A stretch of 39,226 bases of DNA from Candidatus Alloscybalousia intestinigallinarum (GTDB taxonomy: Bacteria; Bacillota_I; Bacilli_A; RF39; UBA660). Positions 16,081-24,837 of this stretch are shown here, one piece after another; the first letter of the stretch is position 1, and each line of letters begins with the position of its first letter. Location: positions 1-39,226 of the forward strand of contig DVKF01000044.1 in assembly GCA_018716115.1 (NCBI GenBank), written 5' to 3'. The notes under the pieces were generated by a model. That model did no database searches. It was not told where the DNA came from and saw only the letters and a list, made by a program, of their open reading frames with translations. Made by a program: the position numbers and the translations under genes.

Positions 16081-16113
16081 AAGCCCTAGTTGAGTGTTCA
16101 ATTAGGGCTTTCT
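16081..16113 (+). terminator. Hairpin terminator
   Basis: AAGCCCTA-G-TTGA (16081-16093) pairs with TCAA-T-TAGGGCTT (to 16110), nearly uninterrupted; the tail TCT is short, so termination may be partial. Confidence 0.6.
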
Positions 16114-16136
16114 AAAATGAAAAAATGAAAATAGAG

Positions 16137-16165
16137 TTGAACGAAACCAAATAACATGATTTAAT
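16137..16165 (+). promoter_or_regulatory. Likely folD promoter
   Basis: TTGAAC (16137-16142), 17-bp spacer ending TGA, TTTAAT (16160-16165). Confidence 0.5.
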
Positions 16166-16212
16166 TACTATAGATAATTTCTTTCTAAAGAAAAAAAGAA
16201 TGAGGAATGAAG

Positions 16213-17049
16213 ATGAATAAAAAAGTGTTACTAGCGGCTCCGATAAAAGAACAATTACTTACCCAACTAACGGCTAAAATATCAGAAATAAACACACCCT
16301 TAAAATTAGTGATTTTTCAAATTGAGCCTACACCAGAAAGCCAAATTTTTCTAGCGAGTAAACAACGTTTAGCTAAACAGTTAGGTATCCTTTCTGAAGT
16401 GATTACTTACGACTCATCAACACCAGAAGAAGATATTATTGCGATGATTGAGCAGAAAAACAAAGAAGAGCAAACCACGGGAATCATGATTCAAAAACCA
16501 GTCTCTACTAACTACGATTATCAGAAATTAATTCATCATATTGACCCTAGAAAAGATATCGAAGGAGTAACTTCTATCCACCAGAAAAATCACGAGCTAA
16601 TTGCGCCAACCGCTCGCAGTGTCTTAGCCTTTATCGAGTATTATCATATTGATCTTCTTCATCAAAATGTGGTTATTGTTGGAAGAAGCAATATAGTGGG
16701 AATGCCACTTTATCAAATACTGCGTCAACAAACACAAGTTAATCTATGTGGTCGTGATACACCAAACGCTAAAGAATTGATTCAACAAGCAGATATTTTG
16801 ATTATCGCAGTCGGAAAAAAATACTGGTTAAAAGAAGAGATGGTTAAACCCAATTGTATAATTATTGATGTTGGTACCAACTATGAAAACGGTCATCTAT
16901 ATGGGGATGTTTGTTGGGAAGAAGTATATCCTAAAGTTAGGATGATTACTCCTGTTCCTAAAGGAGTAGGGGCCTTGACATCGATTATGTTATTGGATAA
17001 TGTCGTAAAAGCTTACTATCTACAACAAGAAAGTAACAAGCGAGGATAG
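16213..17049 (+). CDS. folD: FolD-type methylene-THF dehydrogenase/cyclohydrolase, divergent
   Basis: 278 residues from the second ATG (16213): GAGGA (16202-16206) touches the first ATG (16207) but is well placed for the second. FolD interconverts methylene-, methenyl- and formyl-tetrahydrofolate with NADP. Present: catalytic Lys50 in SQIFLASKQ, Gln94, a Rossmann signature VVIVGRSNIVGMPL, and ITPVPKGVGALT. Changed: the usual Tyr of YxxxK is Phe45; QLPLP is QKPVS; KDVDG is KDIEG (Glu117); PGGVGPMT is PKGVGALT. These sites contact substrate in known FolD structures, so activity may be altered. It is likely still the organism's one-carbon enzyme, though a second copy elsewhere would change that view. 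Confidence 0.85.
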   Translation: MNKKVLLAAPIKEQLLTQLTAKISEINTPLKLVIFQIEPTPESQIFLASKQRLAKQLGILSEVITYDSSTPEEDIIAMIEQKNKEEQTTGIMIQKPVSTNYDYQKLIHHIDPRKDIEGVTSIHQKNHELIAPTARSVLAFIEYYHIDLLHQNVVIVGRSNIVGMPLYQILRQQTQVNLCGRDTPNAKELIQQADILIIAVGKKYWLKEEMVKPNCIIIDVGTNYENGHLYGDVCWEEVYPKVRMITPVPKGVGALTSIMLLDNVVKAYYLQQESNKRG

Positions 17050-17066
17050 AAATCTTGGTAAAGAAG

Positions 17067-17075
17067 TGCTATAAT
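17067..17075 (+). promoter_or_regulatory. Extended -10 promoter of the PAP2-dgkA pair
   Basis: TGC-TATAAT with no good -35 at normal distance; about 40 bases before the PAP2 start. Confidence 0.55.
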
Positions 17076-17115
17076 CGATAAGTAAGATGATTAAATAATA
17101 AAGAAGCGGTGAAAG

Positions 17116-17754
17116 ATGAAACAAAATAGAATTAGTAAATTTTTGTATAAAAACATTCGTTGGATTCTCCTCGTAATAGCGTTACTTATTTTTTCTATCC
17201 TAGCGATGACGGTTCTTAATCAAGGGGAGTTTTCCTTTGATCGACACGCATTCACTTGGCTTAGAAATTGGGAAAGCCCTAGCTTAACCACCTTTTTTAA
17301 AATGGTTACCGCTCTAGCGAGTGCTCCAGTACTGGTTGTATTTTGTCTTTTTCTGTTGATTCTTATGAAAAAGAGAACTTACTTTTATCTAGTTGGTATC
17401 AACTTAATCAATACTGTGGTATTAAATACCGCATTAAAATTTATATTTAGAAGAGAAAGACCACTTAATGTTGCAATCATCGAAGAAACAGGTTATAGTT
17501 TTCCCTCAGGACATTCGATGGCGTCTCTTGCCTTTTATGGCTTTCTAATCTATTTACTATATAAAAGTTCAATCAAAAAGAAACTAAAAATCGCGTTAAT
17601 CACCGTCCTAGTAATCATTATCCTCTTGATTGGCGCTTCTAGAATTTACTTAGGTGTACACTATCTAAGTGATGTATTAGCCGGCTTTAGTTTCACTCTT
17701 GCTTATTTAATTATCTTTACTAAGTTAATCACCAATTATATGAAGGAGAAGTAA
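17116..17754 (+). CDS. PAP2-family membrane phosphatase
   Basis: 212 residues with about six hydrophobic helices. All three parts of the phosphatase signature are present: KFIFRRERP (KX6RP), PSGH, and SRIYLGVHYLSD (SRX5HX3D). PAP2 membrane enzymes remove phosphate from lipid pyrophosphates. One base separates it from an undecaprenol-kinase-type gene, which points to recycling of undecaprenyl (pyro)phosphate for wall synthesis (BcrC-like), with phosphatidylglycerophosphatase as an alternative. Confidence 0.9.
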   Translation: MKQNRISKFLYKNIRWILLVIALLIFSILAMTVLNQGEFSFDRHAFTWLRNWESPSLTTFFKMVTALASAPVLVVFCLFLLILMKKRTYFYLVGINLINTVVLNTALKFIFRRERPLNVAIIEETGYSFPSGHSMASLAFYGFLIYLLYKSSIKKKLKIALITVLVIIILLIGASRIYLGVHYLSDVLAGFSFTLAYLIIFTKLITNYMKEK

Positions 17755-17755
17755 C

Positions 17756-18151
17756 ATGAAAAGGAAGTTTAAAAAAATTGTTAACGAACCATTATGGAGA
17801 AGTTTCTATTATGCCTTTCAGGGAATGAAACATTGTGTTGAAACAGAAAGAAATATGTTGATCCATTTTTGTGCCTTTTGTTTAGTTATTATCTGTGGTT
17901 TTTTCTTCCACATCTCTAGTAGTGAATGGATTATTTGCCTTTTACTTTGTGGCTTAGTGATGTCAGCAGAGCTCATCAATACAGCAGTAGAAACGACGAT
18001 TGATTTATGCATGCCTGATATTCATCCTAAAGCAAAATTAGCCAAAGATACTGCCGCAGGAGCAGTCTTAGTTATCGCAATAATTGCGTTTGTGATCGGA
18101 TTGATTATCTTTTTACCTAAAGTAATCACTTTAATAGAATCTTTATTTTAA
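17756..18151 (+). CDS. dgkA: DgkA-type undecaprenol/diacylglycerol kinase
   Basis: 131 residues, three hydrophobic helices and an amphipathic N-terminus, as in the family. Signature residues are seen in AELINTAVETTIDL (catalytic Glu and nucleotide contacts) and AKLAKDTAAGAVL. In Gram-positive bacteria this type usually phosphorylates undecaprenol. GAAGGAG lies just before the ATG, inside the end of the PAP2 gene, so the two are cotranscribed and functionally linked in lipid-carrier supply. Confidence 0.93.
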   Translation: MKRKFKKIVNEPLWRSFYYAFQGMKHCVETERNMLIHFCAFCLVIICGFFFHISSSEWIICLLLCGLVMSAELINTAVETTIDLCMPDIHPKAKLAKDTAAGAVLVIAIIAFVIGLIIFLPKVITLIESLF

Positions 18152-18167
18152 TCGGTAAAATGGATTC

Positions 18168-18201
18168 AATATCGCTCCTTTAGTGGGTGATATTTTATTT
18201 T
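18168..18201 (+). terminator. Terminator of the PAP2-dgkA operon
   Basis: AATATCGCTC (18168-18177) pairs with GGGTGATATT (18185-18194), two G-U pairs, then TTATTTT. It marks the left boundary of the accessory cassette. Confidence 0.8.
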
Positions 18202-18263
18202 ACATATCTTTTTTAAGTAAAGTGAATAAAAATAAGCCATAATATATTTTTACTTATTTAATT

Positions 18264-18292
18264 AATTGTCTATGATATAATATTTAACAATT
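18264..18292 (+). promoter_or_regulatory. WYL-gene promoter flanked by AATTGT/ACAATT
   Basis: TGA-TATAAT (18273-18281) is an extended -10. It is flanked symmetrically by AATTGT (18264-18269) and ACAATT (18287-18292), a possible operator for autoregulation. GAGGTGG precedes the ATG. Confidence 0.5.
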
Positions 18293-18303
18293 GAGGTGGC
18301 TAT

Positions 18304-18894
18304 ATGGGAAAATTATCAAATATGATGTACATGATTGACTTGTTAAATACAGGAAATATTTACACTTTAAAAGAGTTGTCAGAAAAAATTGGCGTAACAG
18401 AGAGAATGGTACGTTATTATAAAAATGAGATTTGTAATAATGGAATCGCTATAGAATCTTTTAAAGGTCCGAATGGTGGATATTTCATGATAGATAAAAT
18501 TAAAAATTATACGAGTATTAATAAATATGATATTCAATTATTAGATAGTATATATAATTTCTTATTAGAAAACAATTTTGAATATATAGATAAATTTAAA
18601 GGCTTTTTAGATAAATCAAAAAAAATGTATTCTGTTTATGAGGAGAAAAGTAAATATTTTTCAAATATAGATATAAAAAATTTGGGGGAAACAGAAAAAC
18701 TGATTGAAACTGCAATAAATAAAAATGAGAAAGTTGAAATTATATACAATGATTTTGATGGAAGTCAATTAAAGAGAATTATACATCCACTTCATTTATT
18801 TAAATACAAAGAGGACTATTATGTTACGGCTTTTTGTGAATTAAGAAATGATATAAGACATTTCGAAATAAAAAGAATTGCTAATATAAAATAA
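18304..18894 (+). CDS. Short HTH-WYL transcriptional regulator
   Basis: 196 residues. An N-terminal winged helix (about 1-65; YTLKELSEKIGVTERMVRYYKNEI) is of the type found in WYL regulators. Residues about 135-195 form a WYL domain (VEIIYNDFDGSQLKRIIHPLHLF, YYVTAFCELRNDIRHFEIKRI), which in relatives binds nucleic acid or nucleotide ligands. It stops directly after the WYL core and lacks the C-terminal extension (WCX) of BrxR/CapW. Base composition is more AT-rich than in the genes to the left. It leads a cassette of nucleotide/sugar enzymes; WYL regulators often control defence or stress islands, so control of this cassette is inferred. Confidence 0.85.
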   Translation: MGKLSNMMYMIDLLNTGNIYTLKELSEKIGVTERMVRYYKNEICNNGIAIESFKGPNGGYFMIDKIKNYTSINKYDIQLLDSIYNFLLENNFEYIDKFKGFLDKSKKMYSVYEEKSKYFSNIDIKNLGETEKLIETAINKNEKVEIIYNDFDGSQLKRIIHPLHLFKYKEDYYVTAFCELRNDIRHFEIKRIANIK

Positions 18895-18920
18895 ATAAGA
18901 CCAAATATTTCATTTTTTAA

Positions 18921-18929
18921 TGTTATAAT
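18921..18929 (+). promoter_or_regulatory. Promoter of the HAD-PRTase-PfkB-SIS operon
   Basis: TGT-TATAAT, an extended -10 with no clear -35; AAGAGGTGA (18936-18944) lies eight bases before ATG 18953. It allows the enzymes to be expressed separately from the regulator. Confidence 0.6.
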
Positions 18930-18952
18930 GCATCTAAGAGGTGAATATACTT

Positions 18953-19468
18953 ATGACAAATGACTACACTTTTATTGACTTAGACGGAGTTATATTAGAT
19001 TCTGAAAAAAGAATGTTAGAAAGAAAATATGACTTAGGACTTCGTAATCATAAAAATGAAGAGGAGTTTGATCAATATTTTGAATATACAAATTTGCATC
19101 CAGAAGAATGGAATTATATACTTAAAGAAGCTAAACCAGTTAATAATTCCGTTGAAATAATAAAAGAACTTGAGAGGTTGAAAAGAAAAATCGCAATTTT
19201 AACAAAAATCCATACTCTTCAGGAGATGAAAGTAAAAATGGAGGTTTTAAGAGAAAATCAAAAAATTACATGTCCAGTTATTTTTGTTCCACCAGGAGTA
19301 AAAAAACATCAGATGATAATTCCAAATACTCAATTATTAGTGGATGATTCCCCTAAAAATATTAATGGTTGGATTGAAAATGGAGGTGTGGGTTTGATTC
19401 TTGACCCATCAATTGACCATGATACTTACGAAAAAGTTAGAAATTTGGAATTCTTGATAAAGAGGTAG
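18953..19468 (+). CDS. HAD phosphatase, 5'-nucleotidase (NT5C)-like
   Basis: 171 residues from ATG 18953; the in-frame GTG at 18941 overlaps the ribosome site. HAD motifs: I = FIDLDGVIL (nucleophile and acid/base Asp), II = AILTKIH (Thr), III = Lys in GVKKHQMII, IV = LLVDDSPKNINGW. The size and DDSPKNI form resemble the deoxyribonucleotidase/NT5C-like group. It probably dephosphorylates a nucleotide or small phosphosugar in the cytoplasm. The next gene starts two bases after its stop, so it belongs to the three-enzyme operon. Confidence 0.82.
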   Translation: MTNDYTFIDLDGVILDSEKRMLERKYDLGLRNHKNEEEFDQYFEYTNLHPEEWNYILKEAKPVNNSVEIIKELERLKRKIAILTKIHTLQEMKVKMEVLRENQKITCPVIFVPPGVKKHQMIIPNTQLLVDDSPKNINGWIENGGVGLILDPSIDHDTYEKVRNLEFLIKR

Positions 19469-19470
19469 CT

Positions 19471-21810
19471 ATGATGAAGAAGGATATATTGTTAATAAAT
19501 TATCTTAAATCGTTAGAACAAAAATATCATGCAATATGCTTTGATGTTGATGGAACATTAACAATTAAAGACTCTAAGACTATTGATGATAGAGCAATAG
19601 ACATGATTATTAGTCTCTTAAAGAAAAAGATTCCTGTTGTCTTTATAACCGGGCGTGGTGAAGTGGGATTGGGCGACTTAAAAAAAGACATTTATGATCG
19701 CATACGAAATAGTAAAAATATTACTGATAATGATATAAAAAGAATATATGTTTTGACAAATGATGGTGCAAGGTTATTTTATAGTGTAGCTACTACGCAA
19801 GAAGATTTTTTAGAAGAAAATATTTATATATCAACCAAAGAAGAGTTAGCTCAACTATTAATAGTTAATAAAATGATTGAACAGATAAAAGAAAACTCAA
19901 TATTTGGTGATTATTTTAATATAACGTATTCAAAAGATTTAAAGACAAATGAAATTATAAATGTAAGAATAGTATTTAATATTAATGATAATAAAATAAT
20001 TAATTTAATATTTGAAAATGTAGAAGATTATATAATTAATAGTGGTTTAACTGGTGTTCATCTAACAAGAGGTATATATAAAGATAAGTCAGTTATTCAA
20101 TTAGGAACTGCTACTAAAGACAAAGCGATTGAAAGAACAGAAAAGATAATTGGTGTACCTCAAAATTCTATGATGAGAATTGGCGATTGCGGCGATTTGC
20201 GGGGTAGTGATTATGCGATGTTAAATTGTAATCAAGGATACAGTGTGGATAAAATAAGCGGTGCTAATAATTCTTGTTTCCCAATATTCGACAATCAAGG
20301 CAATATAATAAAAGGTGTGAAAGCAACTTTACAATTGGTAAAAAGTGCTAAAATATTACCAACTGTATGTTTAGAAAAAGCAGATAAGGAAATCTATACC
20401 CATAACTTTGCAGGTGTAGAGAAAAATATAGTATTAGGAAGAAACAAACTTTTAAGTCAATATAATGATATTATTAATGTAAATTTTAATGATATTAGTG
20501 GTATAGATGACTTATTTGATAGGTTTAGTGGCAGTATTAAAGTCCCTATGTATGAGTGGGAACTACTAAAAGATAACCCATTAAAAGAATTATGGGCATC
20601 ATCTAAAGATGGTAACTTAAAATACTCAATCAGAGATGATAATAATTATCTTTTAAGGGGCTCTGATACTTATTATTATTTTCTTTCAAATAGAATAAGT
20701 ATTAACGGTAAAGATATCACTTCAAAAACAGATGTAATAAATTGGCACAAGAATTATTTAGAATTTTTAGAAGATTCATTAAATGCCTTAACAATAACGG
20801 ATAATATTAATGAAGAAGTAAATAAAAAATTATTACTTGGAATTTTAGACAATTGTAGAAATATTTTGTTGATTATAATGAATCATAAATTAGTTTTGAA
20901 TTATTTTAAAGAAAATGTATTATTAGATATGTCTTCATGTAAAAATACTTGTTTCAATCGCATTTATCAAAATCTTATGACAGTTGAGTATATAATGAGT
21001 AGTATATGTTTTAAAAATAACGTTTTAATAAACATCGAGGATGTTATAGAAAGTATCAATATTACCAAAAATATAATGGATGATAATTTAAAAGCCGAAA
21101 CTATGAACGAAAAGAAAGATGATTATTCAAAAGATTACAGAGCTTATAGAGAAATAGATAATTTTGGAGAAAATTATGTTGCGGTTTCATTGTATAAAGA
21201 AAAATGTGATAATAGTCAATTCGTTAGTGCCTGTGGATTAAGTTACGGTGGTATTGAATTACCAATTATTGCTAAAATAGTTAATCAAAATAAAGTTGAA
21301 AGAGCGTTATTGTTAAGATTTAATGAAGCTGTATCAGGTTATACAAACAAACAGCTTATAGATCTAAGAAAATTTAATATTAAAAATTTTGGCGGATTGA
21401 TTAACTCTGAATTTTTTAAAAATGCCAATGTCGATTTATTTGATGATAATGTGTTAACAGGTAAAACATTACAATTAGCTATTAATTCATTATATGATTG
21501 CAATATTAATGTAAAAAATATTTGCATTGTTAGATATCCAAGTATTAATAGAATTGATCAAATGTTTTTGAATAACCCAGCCGCAGTCGATTATAACTTG
21601 TTTTTTAATTATATATACGGATTGTGTTTTAGCAGTCCATATAGTTGGAAAGATAATGAATGGAAAAATGATAATGGAAAAATTGATTATACAGATACAT
21701 TAGGAATCTTTGATTTAAACAGAAAAAAGATAATCGAGTGTTTAATAAAAAATCATAAATTTAATGAAAATAGTGAGGTTGGAGAATATAAAAGGAGATT
21801 AGTAAAGTGA
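19471..21810 (+). CDS. HAD hydrolase-phosphoribosyltransferase fusion
   Basis: 779 residues. N-terminal HAD module (about 15-300): ICFDVDGTLT (Asp25, Asp27), VFITGRG, and MMRIGDCGDLRGSDYAML, of the Cof/sucrose-phosphatase/trehalose-phosphatase type with a C2 cap. The middle 300 residues are helical and unassigned. The C-terminal part (about 560-760) is a type I phosphoribosyltransferase fold: ERALLLRFNEAVSG and VDLFDDNVLTGKTL (654-667), the PRPP-binding acidic loop. A hydrolase joined to a PRTase suggests removal of a phosphate and transfer or release of a base in one enzyme. AT-rich codons throughout. GAGGT precedes the ATG pair at 19471/19474. Its stop overlaps the next start (GTGA). Confidence 0.82.
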   Translation: MMKKDILLINYLKSLEQKYHAICFDVDGTLTIKDSKTIDDRAIDMIISLLKKKIPVVFITGRGEVGLGDLKKDIYDRIRNSKNITDNDIKRIYVLTNDGARLFYSVATTQEDFLEENIYISTKEELAQLLIVNKMIEQIKENSIFGDYFNITYSKDLKTNEIINVRIVFNINDNKIINLIFENVEDYIINSGLTGVHLTRGIYKDKSVIQLGTATKDKAIERTEKIIGVPQNSMMRIGDCGDLRGSDYAMLNCNQGYSVDKISGANNSCFPIFDNQGNIIKGVKATLQLVKSAKILPTVCLEKADKEIYTHNFAGVEKNIVLGRNKLLSQYNDIINVNFNDISGIDDLFDRFSGSIKVPMYEWELLKDNPLKELWASSKDGNLKYSIRDDNNYLLRGSDTYYYFLSNRISINGKDITSKTDVINWHKNYLEFLEDSLNALTITDNINEEVNKKLLLGILDNCRNILLIIMNHKLVLNYFKENVLLDMSSCKNTCFNRIYQNLMTVEYIMSSICFKNNVLINIEDVIESINITKNIMDDNLKAETMNEKKDDYSKDYRAYREIDNFGENYVAVSLYKEKCDNSQFVSACGLSYGGIELPIIAKIVNQNKVERALLLRFNEAVSGYTNKQLIDLRKFNIKNFGGLINSEFFKNANVDLFDDNVLTGKTLQLAINSLYDCNINVKNICIVRYPSINRIDQMFLNNPAAVDYNLFFNYIYGLCFSSPYSWKDNEWKNDNGKIDYTDTLGIFDLNRKKIIECLIKNHKFNENSEVGEYKRRLVK

Positions 21811-23762
21811 GAGTAGTAAGTATAGGTGATCTTGTTGTAGATTATTATTATAAAAATGGAAAATTATTAGGGATAAATGGTGGGATGACATCCCATAATA
21901 TTATCGCTAACTTAGCAAAAATGGGAATTAATACAGCTGTATTTGGAGTATGCGGAGATGACTTTCAAGGTAAAATAGCAATTAAGAGCTTAGAAAATTT
22001 AAAAGTTAATACAGAAAATATAAAAATTTTTAATCATGTTAGAACACGTTGTTTTCATGTTTCATATTTTGAAAATGATGATAAGTTATCGTTTACTTCA
22101 AAAAAAAGATGTCCGTTTTGTAATAATAAAAAATGGTATGAAGATAGTATGATAGATACTGATGTTATTATTAAAAACATTAATAATGATGATATTTTGG
22201 TATTTGACAATTTAAACGATAAAAATCAATTAGTTATTGATAATACCAATAATAAAAAGATTATTGATTTAGGACAATATTTTGAACTTGAAAAATTATC
22301 AGATAAAGAAATGATAGATAAATTAACTAATAAATTTGAAATGATTAATTTCAATGAAAGGGTAACAAAATATTTATTAAAAAGATTAAATCTTAAGAAT
22401 GAACTGGAATTATATAATCTTTTTAAACCTATTTTCATGACAGTTACACGTGGAGAAGATGGTGCAACATTTATTTATGATAACAAGGAATATAGTTTTA
22501 AATTAATTGCTAAAGGTAATGTTGTCGATTCAACCGGTGCAGGTGATGCATTTGTTTCTAGTATAATAAAGGATTGTATAAAAAATAACTTTAAATATGA
22601 CCCTGCTTTATTTGAAAAATGGTATGAAAATTCTAATAAACTTACAGCAAAGGTTGTTCATAAAATGGGAGCAAGAGGACATATTAATTCATTATTTAAA
22701 GTAAAAAAAGTAAATAATGAATGTACTTGTAACAATTTCGAATACAACAAGAGAAAAACAATTAGCCGTTGTAATATAAATATAAATAATTTAGAAACGA
22801 GAATTGTTAATGCGATTAATACTTCTGCTAGCAATAGAATTGACGCTATATGCTTTAATGAAAATGACAGTTGCTTATTTATTGGAACAGGTGGTTCATT
22901 TGCTGGTGCATATTTTGCGGCAAGAGTTATTAATTTATTATATGGTTGTGGCGCTTATCCAATGTATCCGAGAGATGTTTTGTATAGGAATAATAAGAAT
23001 ATAGATAAAGTAATACTATTTTCTTACTCTGGTACTACAAATGATATTATTAATAGCATCAAAGGGGTGGCTAGTAAGAATACTTATATTATTACTAAAG
23101 GTGAATTGAAAGAAATTGTATTAAAAACAGGAATTTCAAAGAAAAATATATTAAGCTATAGAACTTCATCTAATAAAGGCAAAGAAAGAGGATTTTTGTC
23201 ATTTGAAGGTACAGTTGCACCGGCAGCAATATTTTTAAAACATTATCTTGATAAGACTAATAGCTCAATTGATTTCACTGATTTTATTAAAAAGTCAATA
23301 AACTATTGGAATAATCAAGTTGAAAAGTTAATAAAAAAAGATGTTATAATGAAAATGAAAGAGCATACATTAATAAATTTATTTCGTGGTGATTATACTG
23401 ACACTGCTTGTTATGATTTAGAAAGTAAAATCATTGAGTCTGGTATATTTAATTGTATTATTCATGAAAAGAAAAATTTTTCACACGGAAGATTTGTTAA
23501 TTATGAAAATTTGAATAATACCTATTCAATTTATTTTAAGCAAAAAACAACTACCAAATATGAAAAGGAGTTGTTAAAATATTTGGGTGATAATAATATT
23601 CTGATAGAAAGTGAATATGATGGGATTTTGGCGGAATTTGATTTGCTAATTGCTTCACAATATCTTGTGTATTATATTGGAAAGGTAATGGATGTTGATG
23701 TTTCAAAGCCAAAATATTCCGAAAATGCAATGAAAATTTATTTTTATAAAGGTGAACTATAA
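21807..23762 (+). CDS. PfkB-family kinase-SIS isomerase fusion
   Basis: 651 residues from GTG 21807; AAAGGAG (21791-21797) is nine bases upstream. Residues 1-300 are a ribokinase/PfkB sugar or nucleoside kinase: NGGMTSHNIIANLAKMG near 24-40 and VVDSTGAGDAF (239-249, catalytic Asp247). CPFC (102-105) is inserted where many kinases have a lid, and CTC follows at about 312, possibly a metal knuckle. Residues about 330-640 are a SIS sugar-phosphate isomerase or binding fold: LFIGTGGSFAGAYFAA (357-372) and ILFSYSGTTND. The pair implies isomerisation and phosphorylation of one sugar phosphate. Tight coupling with the HAD-PRTase suggests a common pathway. Confidence 0.84.
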   Translation: MRVVSIGDLVVDYYYKNGKLLGINGGMTSHNIIANLAKMGINTAVFGVCGDDFQGKIAIKSLENLKVNTENIKIFNHVRTRCFHVSYFENDDKLSFTSKKRCPFCNNKKWYEDSMIDTDVIIKNINNDDILVFDNLNDKNQLVIDNTNNKKIIDLGQYFELEKLSDKEMIDKLTNKFEMINFNERVTKYLLKRLNLKNELELYNLFKPIFMTVTRGEDGATFIYDNKEYSFKLIAKGNVVDSTGAGDAFVSSIIKDCIKNNFKYDPALFEKWYENSNKLTAKVVHKMGARGHINSLFKVKKVNNECTCNNFEYNKRKTISRCNININNLETRIVNAINTSASNRIDAICFNENDSCLFIGTGGSFAGAYFAARVINLLYGCGAYPMYPRDVLYRNNKNIDKVILFSYSGTTNDIINSIKGVASKNTYIITKGELKEIVLKTGISKKNILSYRTSSNKGKERGFLSFEGTVAPAAIFLKHYLDKTNSSIDFTDFIKKSINYWNNQVEKLIKKDVIMKMKEHTLINLFRGDYTDTACYDLESKIIESGIFNCIIHEKKNFSHGRFVNYENLNNTYSIYFKQKTTTKYEKELLKYLGDNNILIESEYDGILAEFDLLIASQYLVYYIGKVMDVDVSKPKYSENAMKIYFYKGEL

Positions 23763-23838
23763 GAATAAATTGGTATTTACAAATATAATATTTTACTTGT
23801 AACTTTTATATTTTTTTAACAAAATTAAGGATAAGAAC

Positions 23839-23869
23839 GATAGTACTAACTATTAGTATTATCTTTTTT
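23839..23869 (+). terminator. Terminator closing the WYL/HAD/PRTase/PfkB-SIS cassette
   Basis: GATAGTACTA (23839-23848) pairs with TAGTATTATC (23854-23863), one G-U, then TTTTTT. Confidence 0.85.
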
Positions 23870-24095
23870 GTTGAATAAAGAATGATTAAGTGTTAATTTT
23901 CTATATTTAATTTGCTTATACTCAAACCTCCAAAGAATTCATCATAAAAGATATTGTAATGAAAAAGTACACTGTCCTTCAAATAAATCTTGTGACATAC
24001 TAAATTGTAAAACTATATCTTAAATATTAGTTTACTTTTAAAATTGAAGGTTGAAACCTCTATGATTAAAAGTTCTTTTGTTCCATCTAGAGTTA
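23870..24095. other. AT-rich spacer without a gene
   Basis: I see no reading frame of useful length, no tRNA and no convincing repeat between the cassette terminator and the next promoter. It may be the right junction of the accessory cassette. Confidence 0.5.
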
Positions 24096-24121
24096 TGGTA
24101 TACTAGTGGAGAAAAAAGGAG
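24096..24121 (+). promoter_or_regulatory. Promoter and RBS of the ABC gene pair
   Basis: TGG-TATACT (24096-24104) with TTGTTC upstream at a short 15-bp spacing; AAGGAG (24116-24121) is five bases before ATG 24127. The transcription start would fall after the in-frame GTG at 24106, ruling that start out. Confidence 0.65.
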
Positions 24122-24126
24122 TAATC

Positions 24127-24837
24127 ATGAAACTAGTAATTAAAAATTTAAAAAAGAATTTCGAAAAAAAACAAGTATTAAAAGATATCAATTTCTCCTT
24201 TGAAAAGGGGAAAATCTATGGCCTATTAGGTAGAAATGGAGCCGGTAAAACGACTCTGTTCAACTGTATCAATGAAGACATTCCGGTTGATGGTGGAAGT
24301 TTCTTAATTGAAGAAGAGGGGAAACTTCGACCAATCGAAGCAGATGATATTGGTTATATTTTATCTACACCTGTAGTACCAGAATTTTTAACCGCTAGAG
24401 AATTTTTAAAATTCTTTATCGAAATTAATCAAAAACGAATAAAAAATCCTAAAACGATCGATGAGTATTTTGACTTTATGAAGATTGAAGTTGAAGATCG
24501 AGATAAACTACTAAAAGATTATTCTCATGGAATGAAAAATAAAATTCAAATGTTAGTAAATATTATTGCGAGTCCCAATATTTTACTATTAGATGAACCA
24601 CTAACTTCTTTTGATGTCGTGGTGGCGGAAGAGATGAAACAAATGTTAAAGGAAATTAAGAAAGACCACATTATCATATTCTCAACCCATATTATGGAAT
24701 TGGCTTTAGATCTATGTGATGAAATTGTCATCTTAAATAAAGGAGTATTAAAAGAGATGCCACGTAAATCCAAAAAATTAGATGATTGGAAAAAGCAAAT
24801 TATCGAAGAGTTAAAGGGTGAAAACGAAGATGAATGA
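24127..24837 (+). CDS. ABC transporter ATP-binding protein
   Basis: 236 residues. Walker A GRNGAGKTT (about 35-43), signature YSHGMKNKIQM, Walker B ILLLDEPLTSFD, and the switch His in FSTHIMEL. The ABC-2/drug-exporter type rather than an importer. The stop overlaps the start of the membrane partner by eight bases. Substrate unknown; the signature is Ser-His-Gly instead of Ser-Gly-Gly, a common ABC-2 variant. Confidence 0.92.
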   Translation: MKLVIKNLKKNFEKKQVLKDINFSFEKGKIYGLLGRNGAGKTTLFNCINEDIPVDGGSFLIEEEGKLRPIEADDIGYILSTPVVPEFLTAREFLKFFIEINQKRIKNPKTIDEYFDFMKIEVEDRDKLLKDYSHGMKNKIQMLVNIIASPNILLLDEPLTSFDVVVAEEMKQMLKEIKKDHIIIFSTHIMELALDLCDEIVILNKGVLKEMPRKSKKLDDWKKQIIEELKGENEDE

